A program made the translations under genes and the position numbers. The notes under the pieces are model-generated. The model was not told the origin of the DNA, did not search any database, and saw only the letters and a list, made by a program, of their open reading frames with translations. A stretch of DNA of 64,000 nucleotides, from NCBI GenBank assembly GCA_018376445.1, contig JAHABL010000001.1, positions 1-64,000 on the forward strand, read 5' to 3'. This document shows positions 57,151 through 64,000 of the stretch, piece by piece. Every line of letters begins with the position of its first letter. The first letter of the stretch is position 1. This DNA is from Mycobacteriales bacterium. Lineage in GTDB: Bacteria > Actinomycetota > Actinomycetes > Mycobacteriales > Mycobacteriaceae.

Positions 57151-57306
57151 TGATCCACAACACAATAAAAACGCTCAAAAAATGATGACAGAGTTCCATC
57201 TCCGCAACCCAGTACCTGTCTTTGACGTCAACTGAGAATGAGTGGACCCCAAACGCACCCATATAAGGCAGTTGGCTTGTTATCCACAACGCCCCGGTTA
57301 TCCACA
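57151..57306 (+). promoter_or_regulatory. cluster of DnaA boxes
   Basis: Two perfect TTATCCACA boxes at 57280-57288 and 57298-57306, in the same orientation and 18 nt apart, plus TGATCCACA at 57151-57159. AT-rich DNA lies to the left. Weaker matches occur at 56485-56493 (TTTTTCACA). Confidence 0.6.
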
Positions 57307-57451
57307 CAAACCACCCGTCAGAGGTGAGAGGCCCCCATTAGAGTGAGCTCTCCGTGTCATCATGAGCGCAGCAACGGACCCGTCATCCACGTTGTGAAAC
57401 ATTCAGCAGACTCGTAGCAGCCACACGCAGCCGCACTCGGAAGGAGGACCA

Positions 57452-58396
57452 ATGCCGCGCGCCGACCTCTGGGGGCCCCTCACCGGCCTCCTCACCGACC
57501 CCTCCATCGCTCCCACCCTCACCGACCTCATTGTTGGGCCACACGGAGCCGTCTGGGTCGACTGTGCTAACCACTCGGGAATGCACCGCTACCATCAGCT
57601 AGAACTCTGCGAAGATGACTGCCGCGCACTCGCCGTCCACCTCATCCGTGCCTCCAGCGGCCGCCTCGACGACGCCCACCCCTGGGCAGACGCAATCCTC
57701 CCCCTCGACGACGACACCCTCGTGCGAATCCACGCCATCCTCTCCCCACTCGCACACAACGGCACCACGTTGTCCCTCCGCATCCTCCGCAGCACCACAC
57801 ACAGCCTCGCAGAACTCGTCAGCAATGGCATGATGACCGAAGAACAGTGCACCAGCCTACTCCGCGACCTCCACAACCACCGCACCATTCTCATCTCCGG
57901 CGCCACCGGCGTCGGCAAAACCACCCTGCTCGGGGCTCTCGTCTCCGCCCTACCCACGCACGAACGCATCATTTGCGTCGAAGACACAGCCGAACTCAAC
58001 CTCCCACACCCCCAACTCGTACAACTCGTCACCCGGCAGAACAACACTGAAGGAATCGGCGGAATCCCCATGTCCACTCTGGTTCGCCAAGCACTCCGCA
58101 TGCGGCCAGACCGCATCATCGTCGGAGAAGTACGCGGTGACGAAGTCGTTGATCTCCTTACCGCTCTCAACACCGGCCACCACGGCAGCCTCGCCTCTCT
58201 CCACGCAAATAGCGCTGCCGAGGTGCCATCTCGACTACTCGCCCTCGCCCTCAATGCGGGAATGCCCGAAGCAGCCGCCCATGTCAGCATCACCTCCACC
58301 CTCGACGTCATCGTGCACCTTGCCCGCGACGCCTACACCGGACACCGCTACGTCAGCCAACTATGGCGCCGGGAAGAAGAGACCAACTATGGGTAA
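57452..58396 (+). CDS. tadA: Tad pilus secretion ATPase (TadA/CpaF-like)
   Basis: A type II/IV secretion-type ATPase that powers assembly of Flp/Tad pili at the membrane. The 314 residues have an N-terminal domain, Walker A GATGVGKTT (150-158), an Asp box with CVEDTAELNL, and Walker B RIIVGEVRGDEV, followed by TGHHGSLASLHANSA. It is somewhat shorter than the mycobacterial Rv3659c. GGAAGGAGG precedes ATG 57452. First gene of the operon; overlaps the next by 8 nt. No TadZ/Rv3660c homologue lies upstream. Confidence 0.92.
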   Translation: MPRADLWGPLTGLLTDPSIAPTLTDLIVGPHGAVWVDCANHSGMHRYHQLELCEDDCRALAVHLIRASSGRLDDAHPWADAILPLDDDTLVRIHAILSPLAHNGTTLSLRILRSTTHSLAELVSNGMMTEEQCTSLLRDLHNHRTILISGATGVGKTTLLGALVSALPTHERIICVEDTAELNLPHPQLVQLVTRQNNTEGIGGIPMSTLVRQALRMRPDRIIVGEVRGDEVVDLLTALNTGHHGSLASLHANSAAEVPSRLLALALNAGMPEAAAHVSITSTLDVIVHLARDAYTGHRYVSQLWRREEETNYG

Positions 58397-59243
58397 ACTC
58401 GCCATCCCGCTCGCCTGCCTCATCTGGGGAATCTGTGGGTGGAAAGCCCACAGCTGGACAGTCGATCAAACCCTCCAACGCACCCGCTGGGAAGAACAGC
58501 TCACCACCCTCCATGAGGCACGTACTGCGCTCGCCGCCGGTGGCACCACCACCGCGCACGAGACACTCCGCACCATTCCGCCAGAATGCGTGCCGCACCT
58601 CCTCCTCTGCCTGCTCATCCGGCAGGGCACTCCACTGGACGGAACACTCGCCGCGGCGGAAGAGACCCTACGTACTTCACTTCATGCCGATTCCCAACGC
58701 CGCAACGCCCTAGCAGGGGTACGCGCCACCGTCCTCATCATGGTGGCGCTCCCTATATTCGGGATTCTGCTGGGCATAGTGCTGGGCGTCCACCCCCTGC
58801 GATTCTTCGCCCACGGCGGCGGCAGCCTCGCCTTGCTCGCCGGAGTAGGCCTGCAAACCGCAGGACTATGGTGGATCCGCGACATGGTTGACGGGCTGCC
58901 GTCGCCCCTCGACACATCCGTCTCCCAGCTCCCCCTACTCGCGGCCCTCCTGCGGGCCGGAATGCATGTAGACGACGCACGAGCGCAACTGCCGCCAACC
59001 CCCGCCTGCTGTGCCAACCTCCTACAGCTCTCAGCCCGGCAGGGCGCACCCATTGCCGACCAGCTCGAAGCACTCGCCCGAGATAGGCAACGCCAGGCCC
59101 TGGCCACCTGCGAAGAAGCGGCCCAGGAGATGGGAGTACTGCTCGCCCGTCCGCTGGGGGTCTGTTTCCTCCCCGCCTTCATGCTGTTGGGCGTACTGCC
59201 CACCGTCCTGGAACTAGGGGGTGCGTTTTTCCACATCGTCTAA
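58389..59243 (+). CDS. TadB-TadC fused pilus platform protein
   Basis: 284 residues that seem to join the two T2SSF platform proteins kept separate in mycobacteria (Rv3658c and Rv3657c). The N-terminal half has one helix, a cytoplasmic T2SSF-like segment (about 40-110) and two helices (about 115-165). The C-terminal half has a second T2SSF-like segment (LPLLAALLRAGMHVDDA to GVLLARPLGVCFLPAFMLLG, about 180-280) and a final helix. The long upstream frame to 58137 is the tadA shadow; ATG 58389 overlaps the tadA stop. Confidence 0.78.
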   Translation: MGKLAIPLACLIWGICGWKAHSWTVDQTLQRTRWEEQLTTLHEARTALAAGGTTTAHETLRTIPPECVPHLLLCLLIRQGTPLDGTLAAAEETLRTSLHADSQRRNALAGVRATVLIMVALPIFGILLGIVLGVHPLRFFAHGGGSLALLAGVGLQTAGLWWIRDMVDGLPSPLDTSVSQLPLLAALLRAGMHVDDARAQLPPTPACCANLLQLSARQGAPIADQLEALARDRQRQALATCEEAAQEMGVLLARPLGVCFLPAFMLLGVLPTVLELGGAFFHIV

Positions 59244-59302
59244 CCGCACCCACCGGTACGGCACCCACCCCTCGTTCATTCACTAACTCTAAGGAGTATT
59301 CA

Positions 59303-59632
59303 ATGTCTCACCCTGCACGTAGCCCCTATTCCCACCACGATGGTGCCGAATCTGTGGCGGTCACCCACCCAGGTTCCAGCTGGCCCACACGTACCCGTCC
59401 CACCCTCGCCGAACGCTCACCCCTTATGCAACGCCTCCTCACCCGCGCAGATCTTCTCAACCGGCAGGCCGGGGCGCTCTGGATGGATGATGCCGGTATG
59501 AGCACGGTGGAATACGCCATCGGAACTATCGGCGCGGCCGCTTTTGGTGCGGTCCTCATCGCGGTGGTGAAGTCTGACGGTGTGCAGCAGGCACTGCTGG
59601 ACATCATCCAGCAGGCGCTCACCATCCGATGA
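59303..59632 (+). CDS. Flp-type pilin (DUF4244)
   Basis: The likely major pilin, 109 residues. A long hydrophilic leader (about 1-64) ends at GMSTVEYAIGTIGAAAFGAV, the prepilin-like motif with Glu near position +5 and a hydrophobic helix (about 67-90). DUF4244 proteins lie at this place in actinobacterial tad loci (Rv3656c). TAAGGAG precedes ATG 59303. A large hairpin follows the gene. Confidence 0.85.
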   Translation: MSHPARSPYSHHDGAESVAVTHPGSSWPTRTRPTLAERSPLMQRLLTRADLLNRQAGALWMDDAGMSTVEYAIGTIGAAAFGAVLIAVVKSDGVQQALLDIIQQALTIR

Positions 59633-59731
59633 GGATAGGCGGTGACCACCACAGCACCGCAGGCCACAGCGCCACACAAAACAACTGCTCCCCCGGCACC
59701 CCATGAGACGAGTGCTCCCAGCGCTCTACAG

Positions 59732-59787
59732 GAAAACCCCGTTTATCCACAATGCCGCCAAAAGTGGGTAACCGGGGTTTTCTCTGC
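59732..59787 (+). terminator. attenuator-like hairpin between pilin and TadE
   Basis: 19-nt arms 59732-59750 and 59764-59782 pair with one mismatch and one wobble; the 3' side is rich in T (GGGGTTTTCTCT). It may partly stop transcription or protect the pilin mRNA 3' end. It contains one TTATCCACA (59743-59751). Confidence 0.6.
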
Positions 59788-59830
59788 GGTACCGGCATCA
59801 CCCGCACAGAGCGAAGGGCACACTAGCGGC

Positions 59831-60226
59831 ATGGTTCCCTTCCGCATTCTGTCGACCCGCACCACTCAAGCACCTTCGGTTGCTTCGCACTCCTTACGCA
59901 GATGGCCATCTGATGCGGGAATGGTGACGGTGGAAGCGGCCCTCGCCCTGGTGGCCATAATGGTGGTGGTTGTGGTTAGCCTCGCCGGCATAGGGGCGGG
60001 CCTCACCCAATTGCGGCTATCGGATGCCGCCCAAACGGTGGCCCGCAGCGTTTCTCGTGGCCAGACACCGCCCAGTGCGGCCGCGTTACATATTCCCGCG
60101 GAAGCGCAGGTGCGCGTAGCCACGCGGGCTGGATCCGCACAGGTGACGGTGGAAGCGCCGGCGGGGATGCTGCCGCTCACTCTGCACGCTGAAGCCACAA
60201 TGCCGTTAGAGCAGGTGACGGAATGA
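59831..60226 (+). CDS. TadE-like minor pilin
   Basis: 131 residues with a short N-terminus, then GMVTVEAALALVAIMVVVVV (about 30-50), the TadE-type hydrophobic segment with the conserved Glu, and a soluble extracytoplasmic domain. The frame is open from GTG 59642, but that part is Pro/Thr/Ala-rich and overlaps the strong hairpin, so the later ATG is preferred; AGCGAAGGG lies upstream. Its stop overlaps the next start (ATGATGA). Corresponds to Rv3655c. Confidence 0.78.
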   Translation: MVPFRILSTRTTQAPSVASHSLRRWPSDAGMVTVEAALALVAIMVVVVVSLAGIGAGLTQLRLSDAAQTVARSVSRGQTPPSAAALHIPAEAQVRVATRAGSAQVTVEAPAGMLPLTLHAEATMPLEQVTE

Positions 60227-60678
60227 TGACGACTGCCACTCCACTGCAGCACCGCCCTGCTACCCGTTTTCCGCGCTCACAAGCACAGCTGCTCGCGGAT
60301 GAGTGTGGGGTAGCTACAGTCTGGGCTGCCTGCGCATGTGCAGCCATCATCACGCTGGTGTGCCTGCTACTGGTGGGAATTTCCGCAGTTCAGGCGCGCC
60401 ATGAGACTGCCGGGTGGGCGGATGGGGCGGCACTTGCGGCAGCTGCCCAGGTGCGAGAGGGGGAACCGGCTGCCTGCCAGGCCGCAGCCACTTATCTTGC
60501 TCGTGCGGGTGGGGCGCAGACGGCAACTGTGGAGCAGTGTGGAGTGTTCACACATCCAGATACCCAGATGCCTGCGGTCCGGGTGATCCTCCGCCGCGCT
60601 TTCGGCCGCTTCACTATTGTGGGGCGAGCCTGCGCCGGGCCGCTGCCCCCCGGCGGCACTTCAACAGCAGGATCGTAG
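60223..60678 (+). CDS. Tad secretion-neighbourhood TadE-like protein
   Basis: 151 residues with one helix (about 30-55, ATVWAACACAAIITLVCLLL) followed by a soluble region with DGAALAAAAQVREGEPAACQ and a conserved Cys pair, as in Rv3654c-type proteins at this position. Probably a minor pilin or pseudopilin. Start is ATG 60223 or 60226, overlapping tadE. Last gene of the tad operon. Confidence 0.8.
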   Translation: MMTTATPLQHRPATRFPRSQAQLLADECGVATVWAACACAAIITLVCLLLVGISAVQARHETAGWADGAALAAAAQVREGEPAACQAAATYLARAGGAQTATVEQCGVFTHPDTQMPAVRVILRRAFGRFTIVGRACAGPLPPGGTSTAGS

Positions 60679-60688
60679 AAACAGCTTC

Positions 60689-63244
60689 CTAGAACGGAGG
60701 CAGACCATGGGAGCGAGACGCCAGGAGATAGCCGTCATCTGCCGTGACCACTCGGCCAAGTGCGTCGAGCAGCCGCACTGCTCCGGCTTTAGACAGTGGC
60801 CTATTGCCGTTTCCGCACTTCGGAGACTGAATACAACTGGGGCATCCATCCTCGCAGTCACAAGCCTCGATAGCGTCTCGGGTAGTGCCCAGCCAGGTGG
60901 TGAATTCCCGGTATCCACGGAGTGCATAACCGGCCCCGCCTTGGTAGCCGTCGTAGACAAATACTGTTGACTCACCAGTATCGTCGTGCAGCGGCGTGGA
61001 CAGACCGCCGATGTCCGCCCGGTCGCATCCCGCCAACAAGGGGAGCATCCCAATGGCGGCATGCTCAGCAGCATGGAGGGCACCCGGCACATCCACATCG
61101 TCAATCCCAAAGTGGGCAAAGAAATGCGGGTTGACATGGTAGTACACGGCCTGGGTGTCAAGCTCGGTGGGCGGCATCTCCAACTCCACCACATCAATAA
61201 TCTCTCCGGTGGTGGCCTTACGCTCGTATTCTTTCACCTGGCGTACCACCGTCACATCGGCAATCCCCACAGTGACGGCGGTCGCACCCGAACCGAAGCG
61301 GCGCTCTTCAAGAACGCGCTCCACATGGACCTCGGTGTCGGCCTGTGAGTAGGTTGTCCACGGGGGGACGGCGGCGGTCACACAGGCGAAGCCGTTCTCC
61401 AGGTCCAAGTCGGTGACTAGATAGCTGTCCCCCTGATGGAGGTAGATAGCGCCGGGGTGCAGTTGGGCGAAGGCGCGGGGTGCATCGGCGGTGCCCAATA
61501 GTTGCCCATCGTCTATGCACACAATGGAGAATTCGTCGGCGGCACCACCGCGTAGCGATACCTGCTGCCAGGAGGAATCGTAGCGGCCAGCCGGATACCA
61601 GGCGCCGCTAGCCCCACTGCTGCGACCTGTCCCGTTGGTACCGGCTGGTTCCTTGTGAGCCCCTGCGACGCCAGCCTGTCGCACGCTGGGGATGGTGCGG
61701 TGTCTCACCATCCCGTGGTCTTGCATCTCGTATAGCAGGGCATCCACATCCACCCCATCACGTGCAGACCAGGCGGCTACTTCGCCGTCACTCAAGGGTA
61801 TTTCGGCTGTCGCACACCAGAGTTGTGGAACCAGCAGATTGGGGTTCGCCGGGTTGGTGATGGTTGCCTCTACCGGCTTATCCAACAGGGTCTCCGGGTG
61901 GTGGATGAGGTAACTATCGAGCGGATCCGAGCGGGCGATAAGCACCACTAGCGACCCCTGGTTGCGCCGCCCCGCCCGGCCAGATTGCTGCCAAAAGCTG
62001 GCCACCGTGCCGGGGAACCCAGCGATTACCACCGCATCCAACCCCGCGATGTCCACGCCCAGCTCGAGGGCGTTGGTGGTGGCGGCGCCCAGCAATGTGC
62101 CATCGTTGAGTTCGCGTTCCAGCCGACGTCGATCCTCTGCCAGGTAGCCTGCCCGGTAGGCGCCAATCTGTTCCGCCAACGCCGTCGCTCGGTCGAGTGG
62201 CAGTTCCCCGCGTTCTCCCTGGCTGATAAGGGCGTGCTGGGTGTCCAGCGCCGTATTCTCTGCGCCTCGCCGGCTGCGAACGAAGGCGAGGGTACGGGCG
62301 CCTTCCGTCACCAGGTCGGCCATGATGCTCGCGGCTTCCTTGGTGGCGGCCCGCCGGACTTGCGCCCCGTTTTCTCCCTCCAGACCAGGGATGACGGGGG
62401 GTTCCCACAGGGCGAAGGTGCGCTCGCCTTGCGGTGAGCCATCCTCGGTGATGGCGGTGACGGGCATGCCGATGAGTTTGCTGGCGGCCTCGGCGGGGTG
62501 GGAGGTAGTGGCGGAGGCGAGGATGACGGTGGGGGTGGAGCCGTAGTGGCGGGCGAGCCGGAGGAGGCGCCGCATTTCGATGGCGACATTACTGCCGAAG
62601 GCGCCCCGGTAGGCGTGGCATTCATCGATGATGAGGTATTTAAGGGTGCGGAGGAGGCGCAGCCAGCTGCCGTGTTTGCCGAGTATGGACAGGTGCAGCA
62701 TGTCAGGGTTGGTAAGGATGAAGCGGCTGCGGTCGCGAATCCAGCTGCGATCCTCGGTGGGTGTGTCCCCGTCATATTGGGCGGGGTAGGCAGCCTGGAG
62801 GAGGCGGCGTTGGGTGGCGTCTTCTGCCTTGCTGGTGGCCCCGTTGAGAAGTTCAGTGAAGGAGCGCAGCTGGTCTGCACCCAGGGCCTTGGTGGGGGAG
62901 AGGTAGAGGGCGGAGGCGGTGGGGTCTTCGGCCAGCATGGTGAGGACGGGGAGTTGGTAGCCGAGGGTTTTGCCGGAGGCGATGCCGGTGGCGACGACGA
63001 CGTGGGTTCCCTCCCAGGCGAGGTTCGCGGTGGCGGCCTGGTGGGTGTAGAGCTCGCCGATTCCCTGGTCGGTGAGCCAGTGGTGGGCGGCGGGGAGGAT
63101 CCAGCGGGGCCAGGGGGCATACTGGGGGTCGCGGCCGGAGAGATCCCGTACGTGGGTGATAGGGCTGCGGGCGGGATCGGTGGTGCGGAGGAGGTGGGTG
63201 AGCAGGCTGCGCCCATAGGTTTGGGGCGGTGGTGCAGTCGTCAT
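60689..63244 (-). CDS. DECH-box helicase with C-terminal DUF1998/Zn domain
   Basis: An 851-residue superfamily 2 helicase of the secretion-neighbourhood group (Rv3649 by position; related to YprA/MrfA, which act in DNA repair). Walker A is ATGIASGKT (85-93), the Walker B box is DECH (207-210), and motif VI is SGRAGRRNQGS. The C-terminal part carries CDCEDGCPSCIQSPKC, a four-cysteine metal site. It is convergent with the tad operon with a 10-bp gap. TACTAT lies 6 nt before ATG 63244. Confidence 0.92.
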   Translation of the reverse strand: MTTAPPPQTYGRSLLTHLLRTTDPARSPITHVRDLSGRDPQYAPWPRWILPAAHHWLTDQGIGELYTHQAATANLAWEGTHVVVATGIASGKTLGYQLPVLTMLAEDPTASALYLSPTKALGADQLRSFTELLNGATSKAEDATQRRLLQAAYPAQYDGDTPTEDRSWIRDRSRFILTNPDMLHLSILGKHGSWLRLLRTLKYLIIDECHAYRGAFGSNVAIEMRRLLRLARHYGSTPTVILASATTSHPAEAASKLIGMPVTAITEDGSPQGERTFALWEPPVIPGLEGENGAQVRRAATKEAASIMADLVTEGARTLAFVRSRRGAENTALDTQHALISQGERGELPLDRATALAEQIGAYRAGYLAEDRRRLERELNDGTLLGAATTNALELGVDIAGLDAVVIAGFPGTVASFWQQSGRAGRRNQGSLVVLIARSDPLDSYLIHHPETLLDKPVEATITNPANPNLLVPQLWCATAEIPLSDGEVAAWSARDGVDVDALLYEMQDHGMVRHRTIPSVRQAGVAGAHKEPAGTNGTGRSSGASGAWYPAGRYDSSWQQVSLRGGAADEFSIVCIDDGQLLGTADAPRAFAQLHPGAIYLHQGDSYLVTDLDLENGFACVTAAVPPWTTYSQADTEVHVERVLEERRFGSGATAVTVGIADVTVVRQVKEYERKATTGEIIDVVELEMPPTELDTQAVYYHVNPHFFAHFGIDDVDVPGALHAAEHAAIGMLPLLAGCDRADIGGLSTPLHDDTGESTVFVYDGYQGGAGYALRGYREFTTWLGTTRDAIEACDCEDGCPSCIQSPKCGNGNRPLSKAGAVRLLDALGRVVTADDGYLLASRSHGLPPF

Positions 63245-63250
63245 GGGTCC

Positions 63251-63256
63251 ATAGTA
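63251..63256 (-). promoter_or_regulatory. -10 box of the helicase gene
   Basis: TACTAT on the minus strand, 6 nt before ATG 63244. Confidence 0.5.
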
Positions 63257-63323
63257 AAGAAACCGTGTGACATGGGGGAGGCGTGTGGCTGTTGTCAGCT
63301 TCGGTTGGGAGAACGGTGGGATT

Positions 63324-63641
63324 TTAGCTGACGGGGATGTTATTGAGCCCGGCGTTGGTGTAGGGCTCGTTCAGCCAGTGGATGTCGAGGTCGCTGCGGG
63401 CTTCGTTGAGATAGTCGCAGACTTTGCCGGCGCGTCCGCCGAGGCGGCAGTGGACCCACACTTCGCCGGCGGGGATGTCGTTGACGCGGCGCGGAATGTC
63501 TCCCATGGGGATATTGGTAGCGGCGAGGAGGTGGCTTTCAGTCCATTCTTCGGGTTCGCGAACGTCGAGGATGAGGGGTGGGGTGGTGCCGTCATCGAGA
63601 CGTGCTTTGAGCTCTTGGAAGGTATTGACGGTGAGGGACAT
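63324..63641 (-). CDS. single-domain rhodanese (sulfurtransferase)
   Basis: 105 residues forming one rhodanese domain. LILDVREPEEW (about 23-33) and the active-site loop HCRLGGRA with Cys65 are present. It probably carries persulfide sulfur. The start ATG 63641 is preceded by GAAATGAGA, a weak ribosome site. 79 nt separate it from the helicase on the same strand. Confidence 0.88.
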   Translation of the reverse strand: MSLTVNTFQELKARLDDGTTPPLILDVREPEEWTESHLLAATNIPMGDIPRRVNDIPAGEVWVHCRLGGRAGKVCDYLNEARSDLDIHWLNEPYTNAGLNNIPVS

Positions 63642-63749
63642 TGTCGTCTCATTTCTGTGGGATGGTCGGCAGCCAGAGAAGTGGCTCGCACCAGGCGGGC
63701 CACAACCTCGCTCCTCAAGTATAGCGATTACCCCTAGGGGTATGAAGGG

Positions 63750-64000
63750 TTATTGCATTGACTCCTGAGGCGAATCGGACGGAGCTACCTGCCGCACCTT
63801 TTTGCTCTTCCGCAGGTTCCTGCTTGTCCGCACCTTCTTCCGGCCAGACGTCGCCGGTGCAGAATCAACGCCCGCTGCTGCCACGTCAGACTCCGCCAAT
63901 GCGGCTGCATCGGCGGCGGTCTGCGCATTCGCCATTTCTTCCGCAACGTTTGGCTGCGCCAACTGCTTGCGGCTCATCCGCTCCAGAATCGTGGCAAGCG
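63750..64000 (-). CDS. C-terminal part of an unidentified protein (runs off the window)
   Basis: The minus-strand frame is open to the window edge, so this is likely the end of a longer gene; an internal ATG at 63977 would give 75 residues. The visible part begins LATILERMSRKQL, continues with an Ala-rich stretch (TAADAAALAES), and ends in a Lys/Arg-rich tail (GRKKVRTSRNLRKSKK). Basic tails of this type occur on nucleic-acid-binding proteins. I do not recognise the family. Confidence 0.5.
   Translation of the reverse strand, partial: LATILERMSRKQLAQPNVAEEMANAQTAADAAALAESDVAAAGVDSAPATSGRKKVRTSRNLRKSKKVRQVAPSDSPQESMQ

Larger units (their letters stand above)
56380..57451. other. 1.07-kb gene-free region with DnaA boxes and orphan terminator
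   Basis: The longest stretch without a credible gene. Left part: GH25 promoter, then a minus-strand terminator (56574-56607) with no gene feeding it. Middle: a 12-bp inverted repeat (56690-56701 with 56833-56844) and GC-rich patches. Right part (about 56960-57240) is AT-rich, followed by two TTATCCACA boxes and the tad operon start. Short frames here lack family features. Confidence 0.6.

Noticed and set aside
56960..57306. Chromosomal origin (oriC)
   Set aside because: Only two perfect DnaA boxes and no dnaA/dnaN/rpmH nearby; kept as a DnaA-box cluster and not called an origin.
59642..59830. N-terminal extension of TadE from GTG 59642
   Set aside because: Low-complexity Pro/Thr/Ala stretch overlapping a strong hairpin; TadE homologues match the shorter form.

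Overview
The window comes from an actinobacterium of the mycolic-acid lineage (Mycobacteriales/Corynebacteriales). Four things show this: a mycolyltransferase-like esterase with an H-x-W-x-x-W motif, the MurT/GatD pair, a LysC with a nested beta subunit of the Corynebacterium size, and a block at 47.8-63.2 kb that follows the Mycobacterium tuberculosis order Rv3683-Rv3649 (metallophosphoesterase, WhiB, DUF4177, RidA, Crp, small membrane protein, Nth, MarP, EphE-like, holin-like, Tad pilus genes, DECH helicase). Synteny and gene identities are from memory of those families. Moderate-to-high GC, many tight gene overlaps and a condensed version of that block suggest a reduced genome. At least six secreted lipases/esterases suggest a lipid-associated, perhaps skin-type, lifestyle. 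A Lawsonella-like organism is my guess and is not proven here.

Layout. 0.3-5.3 kb: secreted LIP-family lipase, class II aldolase (fba), DedA and FUSC membrane proteins. 5.4-13.7 kb: purA, two divergent sodium:amino-acid symporters, a secreted GH31 glycosidase, purT. 14.0-17.1 kb: proton-translocating transhydrogenase operon pntAA-pntAB-pntB. 17.2-21.1 kb: three tandem paralogous secreted lipases, each with its own leader. 21.3-23.4 kb: murT-gatD for lipid II amidation. 23.6-32.0 kb: AspT/YidE-type transporter, mycolyltransferase-like esterase, CAP protein, trypsin-like protease, leuA, CDF metal transporter, DMT transporter. 32.2-37.6 kb: another secreted hydrolase, lysC-asd, catalase. 37.7-44.2 kb: six-gene Mrp Na+/H+ antiporter operon on the minus strand. 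44.3-47.8 kb: YhgE-like membrane protein, secreted DUF4185 protein (probable D-arabinanase), tRNA-Pro(CGG). 47.8-56.4 kb: the mycobacterial-type stress/cell-wall block, ending with a GH25 lysozyme. 56.4-57.45 kb: the only long gene-free stretch, AT-rich in part, with DnaA boxes and a minus-strand terminator that has no visible gene. 57.45-60.7 kb: compact Tad pilus operon, followed by a convergent helicase, a rhodanese, and the end of an unidentified gene.

How the genes fit together: lipases and the GH31 enzyme act outside the cell; MurT/GatD, mycolyltransferase, DUF4185, GH25, MarP and the holin-like protein serve or remodel the envelope; Mrp and Pnt manage ion and NADPH balance; lysC-asd feeds diaminopimelate/lysine synthesis and leuA leucine synthesis. 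Two regulatory habits recur. Many starts lie 6-7 nt after a TANNNT -10 box, which suggests leaderless mRNAs. Convergent neighbours often share a strong palindromic terminator, or overlap by a CTAG/CTAA stop tetranucleotide.
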